From NCBI GenBank assembly GCA_017992885.1, contig JAGONT010000002.1, forward strand, positions 1-33,314: DNA of 33,314 nucleotides, given 5' to 3'. The DNA comes from Alphaproteobacteria bacterium (GTDB lineage: Bacteria > Pseudomonadota > Alphaproteobacteria > UBA9655). Numbering within the stretch: the stretch's first letter is position 1; every line of letters starts with the position of its first letter. The notes beneath the pieces were generated by a model. That model was not told the DNA's origin. It ran no database searches and was given only the letters and a program-made list of their open reading frames with translations. A program made the position numbers and the translations under genes. Of the stretch, positions 8,036-16,228 are shown piece by piece.

Positions 8036-8150
8036 CTTTAATTTTGTAGCAAGGGTTGATTTCACTAAGCACTGAAGGCCAAAAGCCATGAGGCGTTGAA
8101 CTCTCACGTGCTACTCGTTATTTACAAAATGGTTTTCACAATAACCACTG

Positions 8151-8199
8151 AAAATAAAAGAAAACTGGCTTTCCGGTTCTATTCTAAACGGTCAGCCAG
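8151..8199 (-). terminator. Rho-independent terminator for the gene at 8224-9408
   Basis: Read on the minus strand: CTGGCTGACCG, a loop, CGGAAAGCCAG, then TTTTCTTTTATTTT. The stem is 6 + 3 bp with a 2x2 internal mismatch. It starts 25 bases after the stop codon. Confidence 0.65.
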
Positions 8200-8223
8200 C
8201 TGTTGGATGAGTTGTTCTTAACA

Positions 8224-9408
8224 TTATTGACGTATCATAGACCAGTCATTTGTATCTCCATAAGTTTCAGGGGCAAACACACGAACTCCTGATTGTCCTT
8301 CACTTATTAAATCACCAAAAATGACTTCTTTTAAAGTTTTTCCTCCACCAGAGCGAATTGTAAAAGAATGAATATCACTCTTGCCTCCCACAAAGCTCAA
8401 ATAGGTTGGTATCACTGATTCAGCCAAATGTTGATCACGTACTGTGTTAGCCCAAGAGGAGAGATTAAAGGTTGTGTCACGAAAACTCGAAGAGGTGGGT
8501 AAAGGGCCTAAGTTAGTGTAGGTTTTAGCTTGTGGGTCGTATATTCTGACCGTTGGGTTTTTACCTGAGCTTGTCCGATGGTTAACAATTAGCTCATACG
8601 CACCATCCTGAAGATCCTTATTAGGCAATTCTAAAGAAAGGGCTGAGTGTTTATTGTTAGCCTTAAGATTTTCTCCTGTTGTCCGATAAGTGCGAGGTAC
8701 ACCTGCACTAGATGATGAAGGGGGCTCAGGTTCTTGAAAAGCAGGATTTGGTATAGAAGAAAATGGTGCTGAAGATGGAGTAGCATTGGTTGAGCTTGGG
8801 GAAGAATTTGCAGCCTTCGCAAGCGGCTCCTTTTCATTTTTTTCTAGCCGCTTGTTGTGATGCCAACCTTTACCCTGAAAAAAGTTATTTATGCTTTCTT
8901 CTGCTCTTGTCAGTTCTGTTGAAACATTATGTCCAACCCGTTCGTTAGAACGTTTCCCGGTGGCGAGCCCTTTCAGGAGGCCTCCGATTAGTGAAGTGAG
9001 TGGATCTGTAGAGATGGGTGGGGGTGATGTATATGTAAATTTTTGCGCCGTTAACCTTGCGGCTTCTTCTGCGGCAAGCTTTTCTTCTGCAGCTTGAGTG
9101 AGCATTTTTTGTTCTGCTAACTGCTGTCTTAATCGAGTTATCTCTAATTCCTCCTTTAGGCTTTCTAACTCAGGGTGTACAGCCTGTACTGAAGGAGAAA
9201 CATTTGGCGGAGGTGCGCTTAATTTTATTACATCTGATTCATTAGACTCAACAGAGGATATGCTACTTGGTTGAATAGAAGGAGTTTTAGAGACATTTTC
9301 TTGACCCTCAATCTCTGCTGCAAAGGCTGCAATTGAAGATAAGAAAAAAAGAGTTATGACTGCTGAATGTCTTAAAATTCTCGAAGGATGAGATGTATAA
9401 ATTTGCAT
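8224..9408 (-). CDS. Exported protein with C-terminal shared domain
   Basis: A 394-residue protein of unrecognised family. Residues 1-30 form a Sec signal peptide (basic start, hydrophobic core, AFA-AE cleavage). Residues 80-122 are a charged, Ala/Glu/Gln-rich probable coiled coil (LEITRLRQQLAEQKM...). A Ser/Pro/Asn-rich linker fills about 195-237. Residues 239-390 are the domain shared with the proteins at 1 and 11333: YRTTGENLKANNKH, AYELIVNHRTS, VRIYDP, LSSWANTVRD, TYLSFVGGKSDIHSF, LKEVIFGD, GVRVFAPE. The alternating hydrophobic pattern suggests a beta-sandwich, but that is inference. A consensus promoter lies upstream (9450-9478) and AAGGAG precedes the ATG by six bases, pointing to solid expression. 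Confidence 0.85.
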   Translation of the reverse strand: MQIYTSHPSRILRHSAVITLFFLSSIAAFAAEIEGQENVSKTPSIQPSSISSVESNESDVIKLSAPPPNVSPSVQAVHPELESLKEELEITRLRQQLAEQKMLTQAAEEKLAAEEAARLTAQKFTYTSPPPISTDPLTSLIGGLLKGLATGKRSNERVGHNVSTELTRAEESINNFFQGKGWHHNKRLEKNEKEPLAKAANSSPSSTNATPSSAPFSSIPNPAFQEPEPPSSSSAGVPRTYRTTGENLKANNKHSALSLELPNKDLQDGAYELIVNHRTSSGKNPTVRIYDPQAKTYTNLGPLPTSSSFRDTTFNLSSWANTVRDQHLAESVIPTYLSFVGGKSDIHSFTIRSGGGKTLKEVIFGDLISEGQSGVRVFAPETYGDTNDWSMIRQ

Positions 9409-9449
9409 AATAGTCTCCTTTTAAATAAATAACATCAATTCTAACTTAA

Positions 9450-9478
9450 ATAATATAATAAATCAATTATTTTGTCAA
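9450..9478 (-). promoter_or_regulatory. Near-consensus sigma70 promoter of the exported-protein gene
   Basis: On the minus strand: TTGACA (9478-9473), a 17-base spacer, TATTAT (9455-9450), about 40 bases upstream of ATG 9408. One mismatch in total from the consensus, in a very AT-rich gap. Confidence 0.65.
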
Positions 9479-9588
9479 TTAATAGACATTGCTCAAAATT
9501 GCCTATTACTTTTCACTGCGAACTGTATCTTGTTAGACTTTAAAAGAATATAAACATGAAAAAAGGGCAAAACAAGATTGAATTAAAT

Positions 9589-10506
9589 TTATTTTTTCGC
9601 ATTTTTATTTTTCCATAGAGAAGTCAACACAGCGATGGTCAGTACACAGAGGATAAAGCCAAGGGAAAACTCGGTGGAAACGTCAAGAAAGGGGTGTAAA
9701 ATCAGTTTAAAACCAATAAATCCTAAAATGGCGGAGAGAGCGTGTTGGAGATAGTAAAAATGGGGAATTAAGTGGGCGAGCAAAAAATAAAGGGAACGCA
9801 GCCCAAGAATGGCAAAAATATTTGAAGTAAATACGATAAAAGGATCAAGGGTAATCGCGAAAATAGCAGGAATTGAATCAATGGCAAAAACAATATCGCT
9901 CACCTCAATGATGAAGAGAACAAGGAAACTTGGGGTGATAAACCATTTGCCATTGATCTGGAGAAAAAATCGACGCCCTTTATAATTTTCCTTTAAAGGA
10001 AGCCACGTTTTGGCCCATAGGAAGAGGGAGTTTGCTTCCATTGTTGGGGGCTGATCTTTTTCTCGATAAATCTTGTAGCTTGAATAGAGGAGGAGAACAC
10101 CAAAGGCATACAAAATCCAATCAAAGGTTTCGACTAGCTTCAGTCCAATAAGAATCAGAAGAAGACGAAAAACAATAGCGGCCAGAACGCCCCAGAACAA
10201 AATACGGTGTTGATGACGGGGAAGAATCGGAAAGAATTTAAAAATCATAATAAACACGAACATATTATCAAGGCTGAGAAGCTTTTCAAGGAGATAGCCT
10301 GTGAAAAAAGCTAAGGCCGGCCCACTTCCTTGCTGATAGAATATGAATACATTAAAAAGCAAGGCACACCCTACCCACGTCAGACTCACCCTAAGGGCTT
10401 CGCGGAGAGAAATTTTATGAGGAATTCGATTGAAAATGCCCAGATCTAAAGCCAAAAGCAGAAGGATGAGAACAATAACTCCTATCCACGGGAAAAGTAA
10501 TGCCAC
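9589..10506 (-). CDS. TerC/Alx-family integral membrane protein
   Basis: A 305-residue polytopic membrane protein with seven or more hydrophobic segments. TerC-family marks are LLSLDNMFVFIMIFKFFP (76-93) and EVSDIVFAIDSIPAIFAIT (201-219), followed by SNIFAILGLRSLYF. The acidic residues inside these membrane segments are typical of the family. Members such as Alx and MeeF/MeeY-type proteins have been linked to manganese export, often to metallate exported enzymes; tellurite resistance is the historical label. The start is GTG 10506 with AAGGAGG upstream. I see no yybP-ykoY manganese riboswitch in the 108 bases before it. No tellurite-resistance partner genes are present. Confidence 0.9.
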   Translation of the reverse strand: MALLFPWIGVIVLILLLLALDLGIFNRIPHKISLREALRVSLTWVGCALLFNVFIFYQQGSGPALAFFTGYLLEKLLSLDNMFVFIMIFKFFPILPRHQHRILFWGVLAAIVFRLLLILIGLKLVETFDWILYAFGVLLLYSSYKIYREKDQPPTMEANSLFLWAKTWLPLKENYKGRRFFLQINGKWFITPSFLVLFIIEVSDIVFAIDSIPAIFAITLDPFIVFTSNIFAILGLRSLYFLLAHLIPHFYYLQHALSAILGFIGFKLILHPFLDVSTEFSLGFILCVLTIAVLTSLWKNKNAKK

Positions 10507-10614
10507 CCTTTTACCTCCTTTTCATTGAGATAAGCTTACCAGAAAATGAGGAGATAGTCCTTGAAAAGTTAAAAGAAATAAGGTTTCATATAAGAATAAC
10601 TTAGGATTTTTCTG

Positions 10615-11190
10615 ATGACGCGTTTAAATACGTTTCCTCCTGCTTATGCAGTCATTAATAACCCAACGTCGGCAAAGCGAGATATTTTAAGAAAGATCAC
10701 AGAAGATATAATGTTTCCTTTGGACGAAGAAACACGTCTTGTGATTCAGCATCTTGAAGCTAAATTTGATCAAGAAGAAAACTGTGGGGGGCTTGCGGCA
10801 CCGCAAATTGGCTATAGTAAGCGTGTTATCATTTTATCTGCTGAAGAAGATGAAGAAATTAAAAAATTCCGGCCTGATTTTTCAGATGTGCTCCCTAAAT
10901 CAATTTGGATTAACCCGACATTTACGCCTTTGTCTTCGCATAAAACAATCGATTGGGAGGCTTGCTTTTCTGTTGAGGGATGGGCAGGCCAGGTGCCCCG
11001 GTTTACACACATTTCTTATGAAGCTTGGACACCTGAAGGGAAAAAAGTTGAAGGCAGAGCTGCAGGATTTTTAGCCCGTCTTATTCAGCATGAAATTGAT
11101 CATTTGGATGGGGTTTTGTTTATTGATCTTATTCCTGAAGAAGAACTTGTTACACGGGAAACTTTGAAAAAAATTCGCCAAAAAAGCTAA
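10615..11190 (+). CDS. Peptide deformylase-like protein
   Basis: A 191-residue polypeptide deformylase, the enzyme that removes the N-formyl group from nascent proteins using a metal held by one Cys and two His. Motif 1 is CGGLAAPQIG (57-66), motif 2 is WEACFSVEGW (C117; the usual form is EGCLS) and motif 3 is QHEIDHLDG (H159, E160, H163). The metal ligands and catalytic Glu are all present. The altered motif 2 and long insert (EEDEEIKKFRPDFSDVLPKS) set it apart from the standard Def, so it may be a second, divergent copy. It is not next to fmt, the usual partner of def. Confidence 0.85.
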   Translation: MTRLNTFPPAYAVINNPTSAKRDILRKITEDIMFPLDEETRLVIQHLEAKFDQEENCGGLAAPQIGYSKRVIILSAEEDEEIKKFRPDFSDVLPKSIWINPTFTPLSSHKTIDWEACFSVEGWAGQVPRFTHISYEAWTPEGKKVEGRAAGFLARLIQHEIDHLDGVLFIDLIPEEELVTRETLKKIRQKS

Positions 11191-11260
11191 ATCAAATAGT
11201 ATTTATTTCTTCATTTTCAAAAAGTTAAATTAAGTTAGGCGATAGTAACAAAAATTTATA

Positions 11261-11290
11261 TTGAATTCAGCTTAAAAATCACTATATTAT
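11261..11290 (+). promoter_or_regulatory. Candidate promoter of the exported-protein gene at 11333
   Basis: TTGAAT (11261-11266), then TATATT at a 16-base spacing or TATTAT at 18 (11285-11290), about 45 bases before the start codon, in an AT-rich gap. Confidence 0.35.
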
Positions 11291-11332
11291 TTAAGAATAA
11301 ATTTTCTGTTAATTTTAAATAAGGTGGTTGTC

Positions 11333-13399
11333 GTGAGAAAAGCATTAAGATTTTATTTGGTTGCCTCTACAATGATGAGTTCTGTAGCATTTGCTGGAAA
11401 AGAGGAACACCTTGAAGATCTAGATAAGGAAAGTTTAAAAATTGTCCTTAAAACTGTAGCTCACAAGTATGATATATCTTGGGCAAATGAATTTGACATA
11501 CTTGACCCAAGCGCTGATGAGAAGGCAACCAAGGTGCGTCACTATATAGACAGGGCTTTGTCTGAAAAGATGGAAAATTACAATACACGAATGTATGCAT
11601 TACCGGGAGTAAGGCAACATCCAGAGTTTGAGAGCCTAGGTAGTAAGTACCAAAAAGCTTATGACAAGCAAAAGGAATTATCATCATCGCATAGCGATTG
11701 GTTTATGAAGGCACATGAAGCTCAGGCGACGCTAAAGGAATCTCAAGCTGGGGCGTTGATAGAGGTAGGCAGAAGCTTTTCACGTGATCAACGCTGGGAT
11801 CAGGAGCATAGAGTCGATGAACTTGATGAAAAAGCCTTAAAAGTTGCTATTCAAGTATTAACGAACAAAAAAAACAAAGACGCTATTTATGCTGAGCAAC
11901 TTGATCTGCATGATCTTGAGGATCAAATAAGAAAAGAAAATATAGAGAAATTATTTGAGCTTTTTTCAAAGAATAAAGGTGCCTCCTCTTATGAAAAAAG
12001 TCGACGCAAAATTTCAGCTCAAATTGATAGCGTCAGAAAAGAGCTTTCCTATTTGCCACAGCAGCTTTTAGAGATTGAGAATCGTGTCAGGGGCGCTCAA
12101 ATTGAAAGACAAGTAACGCTCGAGGATTTTCAGCAGAGAAGACAAAACCTTCTTAAGAAGGTGGCTGCTGAACAATACCTTAATGAGCTCAATTTATTGG
12201 ATGATATCTTTCTCAGGCAAATTCGTAAAGATCATGCCGACTCAATGCGGCATGATAAGGGGGACATACCCGCCGGTGCATCATTAGATATGGCCATGGG
12301 GATGTATGCTGAAAGTGTCATGTCGATTACGAAGGTAATGAAGGAAAACGGGTACGTAAAGGATCTCATTGAAAGGGTGCTCAATTCCTTTCAGGGGGAT
12401 GACGCCGTGACCTTTCAAGAGGCAAGCAAAAAAATAAGTGAGAAAGCAATTGACTCAGGCTTTCATCAGATAGGCCAGCATCTAGCGGGAGATCATTCAT
12501 CTTTTCCCCACTTTGAAAAGTTTACGAGGATGTATTACCAGCTGTTCGACAGCGATCCAACGAGCCTCGTCCATGCTCAACAAAATGCCTGTAAAAACGG
12601 ATTATACGGACGTACTGTATTTTATACTTTCTTAGCTCTTAAAGAGCAGCTTGCTCAGGGAATACGCAATCCTTCCCAATTGCCTGCGGCACTTTCTGGA
12701 GGAAATGCTGGCTTTAAAGAGGCTCTTTTGAAGCTTCAAAGTGAAGAGGACGCAGATGAGAGGGCTTTTCTGGATTTCTGTTATAAGGCAGAAATTGAAA
12801 AAGAGAGCTTACAAAAATCAATTTTTGTTAAAGAAAAAGCGCTAAAAAATCTTGTTGATGAGATGGCTGAACTTTCATTATCTTCATCATTTGTAAGTCC
12901 AGAATTTGAGGTTACTCCCCGCACCTTTCGGACAACAGGTGCAAATCTAAGTGCTAGTAATAAGCACTCGGCTATTCGTATTGACTTATCCAACCAGAAG
13001 CTGTGGGACGATGCGTATCAGCTTATTGTTAATTACCGGACAAGTGAGAAAGGCCCATCGGTCAGAATCTTCAACCCAAAAGGTGGTGAGTACATTGGGT
13101 TAGGGTTCTTACCCGTCTCTTTGGAGTTTAATGACGCAGTTTTTGATCTCTCCTCATGGGTTGAAGCCGTACGTGATGAACCTTTGGCTAAATCAGTGAT
13201 ATCAACCTATTTGAGTTTTGTGGGTGGCATGAGCGATATTCATTATTTCAAAATTCAATCCGTTGGAGGAATTTTAAAAGAAGTTGTCTTTGGTGATAGA
13301 AGCAGTGAATCGCAGCTTGGAATTCATGTGTATGCTCCTGAAACTGATGGAGATGCAAATGAATGGTCTGAAGCGAAAGAAGACGTCGGTCCGCAATAA
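11333..13399 (+). CDS. Large exported protein with C-terminal shared domain
   Basis: A 688-residue protein of unrecognised family. The start is GTG 11333, which follows AAGGTGG (11321-11327); a GTG at 11324 overlaps that site and is less likely. Residues 1-21 are a signal peptide (MRKALRF, hydrophobic core, VAFA-GK). Most of the next 500 residues are charged and helical, with probable coiled coils (for example near residues 210-290). Residues 531-680 are the domain shared with the proteins at 8224 and 1: FRTTGANLSASNKHSA, AYQLIVNYRTS, VRIFNP, LSSWVEAVRD, TYLSFVGGMSDIHYF, LKEVVFGD, GIHVYAPE. No enzyme motif is seen. The combination of a helical, exported body and a conserved C-terminal module could suit a surface or secreted effector, but nothing proves it. 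Confidence 0.85.
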   Translation: MRKALRFYLVASTMMSSVAFAGKEEHLEDLDKESLKIVLKTVAHKYDISWANEFDILDPSADEKATKVRHYIDRALSEKMENYNTRMYALPGVRQHPEFESLGSKYQKAYDKQKELSSSHSDWFMKAHEAQATLKESQAGALIEVGRSFSRDQRWDQEHRVDELDEKALKVAIQVLTNKKNKDAIYAEQLDLHDLEDQIRKENIEKLFELFSKNKGASSYEKSRRKISAQIDSVRKELSYLPQQLLEIENRVRGAQIERQVTLEDFQQRRQNLLKKVAAEQYLNELNLLDDIFLRQIRKDHADSMRHDKGDIPAGASLDMAMGMYAESVMSITKVMKENGYVKDLIERVLNSFQGDDAVTFQEASKKISEKAIDSGFHQIGQHLAGDHSSFPHFEKFTRMYYQLFDSDPTSLVHAQQNACKNGLYGRTVFYTFLALKEQLAQGIRNPSQLPAALSGGNAGFKEALLKLQSEEDADERAFLDFCYKAEIEKESLQKSIFVKEKALKNLVDEMAELSLSSSFVSPEFEVTPRTFRTTGANLSASNKHSAIRIDLSNQKLWDDAYQLIVNYRTSEKGPSVRIFNPKGGEYIGLGFLPVSLEFNDAVFDLSSWVEAVRDEPLAKSVISTYLSFVGGMSDIHYFKIQSVGGILKEVVFGDRSSESQLGIHVYAPETDGDANEWSEAKEDVGPQ

Positions 13400-13434
13400 T
13401 TATTATTGCTTAATAAAGTGTATTTTTAGAGGAG

Positions 13435-13474
13435 AAGTGAACCATCACGGGAGTAAGCTCGTGGCGGTTCACTT
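13435..13474 (+). terminator. Long stem-loop after the exported-protein gene
   Basis: AAGTGAACC ... GGTTCACTT (9 bp) with an inner CACG/CGTG stem, 36 bases after the stop codon. The T tract that follows is poor (TATACTATTTGTAT), so it may act as a weak terminator or an mRNA-stabilising structure. There is no gene from 13400 to 13797. Confidence 0.4.
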
Positions 13475-13640
13475 TATACTATTTGTATAAAATAAATTAC
13501 ATAACGATAAAAACCTAACCATCGCCGTGTAATCCCAGAATTTAGGAACCCTACCTGAGCTTTTTGCTAGCGTTGAGGTTGCTTAATATCCAGGATGACA
13601 AGAGAGGAGTAATTTGTAAGTTTATTTCCATAGATATGTT

Positions 13641-13766
13641 CCGAGAACAAATTTTAGAGAAAAGAAAGAGAACTATCTTATGAGTGAAATCCAAGTACAA
13701 ACTCACCTAGGTCCATACATGTCCCAGCTGAATCTTATAAGTTAATCTCACAAAATTTGTTCGCGG
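13641..13766. repeat. Pair of 15-bp inverted repeats 96 bp apart
   Basis: CCGAGAACAAATTTT (13641-13655) and AAAATTTGTTCGCGG (13752-13766) match as inverted repeats at 14 of 15 positions. The sequence between them has no coding frame of note. The layout resembles the ends of a small non-autonomous transposable element, but no target duplication was found by eye. Confidence 0.35.
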
Positions 13767-13797
13767 AGCTTAGCATAAATCTGGGGAGTCTTACAAT

Positions 13798-15201
13798 TTA
13801 GTTGCTTTTTTCGCTTTTTTTATTTTCCTGATCATATTTTTGGGTAATGGCCATGGTGCGAACAATATCAACAGCCCGCATTAATTGATAATCTTCAACT
13901 TCTTTTTTCTTTTTTTGCTTATCAGGATCAAGGGCGTCTTCTTCCTTCTTTTTCTGCTCGGCTTCTTTTTCTTTTGCAGACGTTGTCGCTGGTTTTGGCT
14001 CTTTAGGAACATCAAGTGCTCCCGTAATATCTTGTTCGTGGAGGAAATCAGCGTCATCCACTTTTTCAAGTTTATTATGGATTTGCTCTACAATAATATC
14101 GGGCTCAATGCCCTTGGCTTGAATAGATCGGCCAGAAGGGGTGTAATATCGAGCAATTGTTAGTTTGATCGCTCCTCCATTGGTAAGGGGCAAGAGGACT
14201 TGCACTGAGCCTTTGCCAAATGTCTTTGTCCCTACGATAAGGGCACGATGATTATCTTGCAAAGCGCCGGCAAGAATTTCAGAAGCCGAAGCTGATCCGC
14301 CGTTAACCAAAACGACGATGGGGATTCCTTGGGTAAGATCTGTACCGTCAGCATAAGCACGAGGTTCTGTTTCTGTGCTACGCCCGCGTGTTGACAAAAT
14401 TTCTTGACCCTTACTTAAGAAAAGACTAGTCGCCCCAATGGCAGCTGGCAAAAGACCCCCTGGGTCATTACGAACATCGATAACGAGACCTTCTAGTTTG
14501 TTGCCAAGCTTCTTTTTGAGGTCTGCAATAGCTTCTTTTAATAGAGAGACCGTGTTTTCATTAAATATGGCAATCCGAATATATCCGATATTGTCTTCTG
14601 TGTGCCATTTAACAGATTTCACCTGAATAATGGCACGGGGAAGTTTTATTTCGAAAACATCCTTTCCTTCTCGTTTGATATGAAGTTGAACTTGAGTCCC
14701 AGGCTTTCCGCGGAGTAACTGCACGGCTTCGATAAGTGTCATGCCGGAAACGGGCTTTTTATCAATCCCAACAATAAGGTCCCCGGCTTGCAAGCCAGCT
14801 TTTTGAGCAGGTGTGTCATCAATAGGAGAAATAATTTTAACAAGATTGTTCTCCATAGTGACTTCCATTCCAAGCCCACCAAACTCACCCTTTGTTTGAT
14901 CTTGAAGCTCCTCATAGCTTTTGGGATCAAAATAAGCGGAATGAGGGTCAAGAGACGAAAGCATGCCATTGAGAGCTCCTGCTAAAAGTTTTTCATCGTC
15001 AACTTTTTCCACATATTCATCCTTGATACGAGCAAGAATCGTATCAAAGGTGTGAGAATCTAAACGGGGTGTTGTTGAGGTTTCCTGTTGAGAGGCTTCT
15101 TCTTTTGTTTCCTCTTTGGTATGAGCAAAAGAAACAAAACTTATAACGGCGACAGTTGAAAGAAGTGCAACGCTAAAAAAACTCGGTATTCTAGAAATCA
15201 T
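13798..15201 (-). CDS. ctpA: C-terminal processing protease (S41 family)
   Basis: A periplasmic serine protease of the CtpA/Prc family that trims or degrades envelope proteins. It has 467 residues from ATG 15201, which has GGAG six bases upstream; ATG 15213, adjacent to the envC stop, would add four. Order: signal peptide (1-26), an N-terminal region with SSLDPHSAYFDP, a PDZ domain (about 105-190; GLGMEVTMENN..., KAGLQAGDLIVGID) and an S41 core. Catalytic Ser305 (GSASASEILAGA), Lys330 and Gln334 (GTKTFGKGSVQ) show the same spacing as the Ser-Lys-Gln triad of Bacillus CtpB. The C-terminus carries a Lys/Glu-rich low-complexity stretch. It is the last gene of gpmI-envC-ctpA. Confidence 0.95.
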   Translation of the reverse strand: MISRIPSFFSVALLSTVAVISFVSFAHTKEETKEEASQQETSTTPRLDSHTFDTILARIKDEYVEKVDDEKLLAGALNGMLSSLDPHSAYFDPKSYEELQDQTKGEFGGLGMEVTMENNLVKIISPIDDTPAQKAGLQAGDLIVGIDKKPVSGMTLIEAVQLLRGKPGTQVQLHIKREGKDVFEIKLPRAIIQVKSVKWHTEDNIGYIRIAIFNENTVSLLKEAIADLKKKLGNKLEGLVIDVRNDPGGLLPAAIGATSLFLSKGQEILSTRGRSTETEPRAYADGTDLTQGIPIVVLVNGGSASASEILAGALQDNHRALIVGTKTFGKGSVQVLLPLTNGGAIKLTIARYYTPSGRSIQAKGIEPDIIVEQIHNKLEKVDDADFLHEQDITGALDVPKEPKPATTSAKEKEAEQKKKEEDALDPDKQKKKKEVEDYQLMRAVDIVRTMAITQKYDQENKKSEKSN

Positions 15202-15217
15202 TGATTGCTCCATTCAT

Positions 15218-16228
15218 TTAATCTAAAAGGTATGGGCTAGGATCAATAGATTTCCCTTCTTGCCTTAATTCAAGATAAAGCTTCGGTGGTTTAGCCCCGT
15301 ACCCAGCCATCGTTCCCAATCTTTCACCAGCATATACTTTTTGTCCAACCTGTGCATTAATTTTATGCATTCCCATAAAAATCGTATAGACCTTTTCTCC
15401 ATGATCAAGGATTAGTATATCGCCTTGAGAGCGGAATGGTCCTTTAAAAACAATGTCTGCTGCATAGGGGGCTGAGACTTCAGCATTTTTTGGTGTTTCA
15501 AAAATAATTCCTTTAGCCTGGGGACTAAATTCATTTTGTAAAGCTTGGTCTTTAATAATATTCCCTCGAACTGGGCGTTCTAGTCGACAAAAAGGCAGCC
15601 TTTGTTTTGCAGCTGCTTCTGCAGCAGATTTTTCTTTTTTTGAGAGAGTAATACGACTTTCATTTAAAAGAGTATTAACATCATCCTCATCTGCGAGTCG
15701 GTCTAACTCATTTTTTTTGAAATGCTCGAGTTTTTCCTTCTCTAAAATACCAAGTTGAGCTTGCTGGACCTCAATATTTTTAAGAAATTCAATATTTAAT
15801 TGAGTTTTTTCTTCCATTTCTTTAGATAGGGCCGAAGCTTCGTTAAGCTCAGCAAGTGTTTGTTGAATGTGCTGCTTAAGGGAAGCTGTAAACGCGCGAA
15901 CTAATGTAATGCTTCGCAATGTATTTTGCGTTACTTTTGGGTCTCTGAGTATGCGTAAAGGATTTACCCGGCCAAGCCGGGCTAAGAGAGCTAGCTGTTT
16001 TGCAATTTCTTCATGACGTTTTGAAATAAGCGCTTTTTTTTCTTCATGCGTTGAAGACAGATTGTGAAGTTCCTGCTTATGCTCAGTTATTTCTTTTAAA
16101 AGTCGTTTTTTATTGATTAAAAGTTCGAGTCTTTGCTTACGGACATCTTTGACTTCCTTTTTTATATCTTGAGCTTTTGCAAGAGCTGTCAGAAGGAAAA
16201 GCAAAAAAAATAAAAAGTATTTACCCAT
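15218..16228 (-). CDS. envC: EnvC-like murein hydrolase activator (degenerate LytM domain)
   Basis: A 336-residue exported protein. Residues 1-19 are a signal peptide (ALAKA-QD), 21-205 are mainly coiled coil, and 215-336 form a LytM/M23-like fold. The zinc ligands are missing: the HxGxD region reads GIIFETPKN and the HxH region reads PKLYLELRQEG, very like E. coli EnvC (SLYFEIRRQG). EnvC-type proteins do not cut peptidoglycan; they switch on amidases at the division site. It overlaps gpmI by eight bases and is followed closely by ctpA. The gpmI-envC-ctpA order is common in alphaproteobacteria. Confidence 0.9.
   Translation of the reverse strand: MGKYFLFFLLFLLTALAKAQDIKKEVKDVRKQRLELLINKKRLLKEITEHKQELHNLSSTHEEKKALISKRHEEIAKQLALLARLGRVNPLRILRDPKVTQNTLRSITLVRAFTASLKQHIQQTLAELNEASALSKEMEEKTQLNIEFLKNIEVQQAQLGILEKEKLEHFKKNELDRLADEDDVNTLLNESRITLSKKEKSAAEAAAKQRLPFCRLERPVRGNIIKDQALQNEFSPQAKGIIFETPKNAEVSAPYAADIVFKGPFRSQGDILILDHGEKVYTIFMGMHKINAQVGQKVYAGERLGTMAGYGAKPPKLYLELRQEGKSIDPSPYLLD

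Noticed and set aside
10507..10614. A yybP-ykoY manganese riboswitch upstream of the TerC-family gene
   Set aside because: The gap is only 108 bases and lacks the conserved paired GC-rich elements.
13885..14163. A 92-codon frame antisense to ctpA, rich in Phe and Leu
   Set aside because: It is the complement of the Lys/Glu-rich low-complexity tail of ctpA; hydrophobicity is a composition effect.
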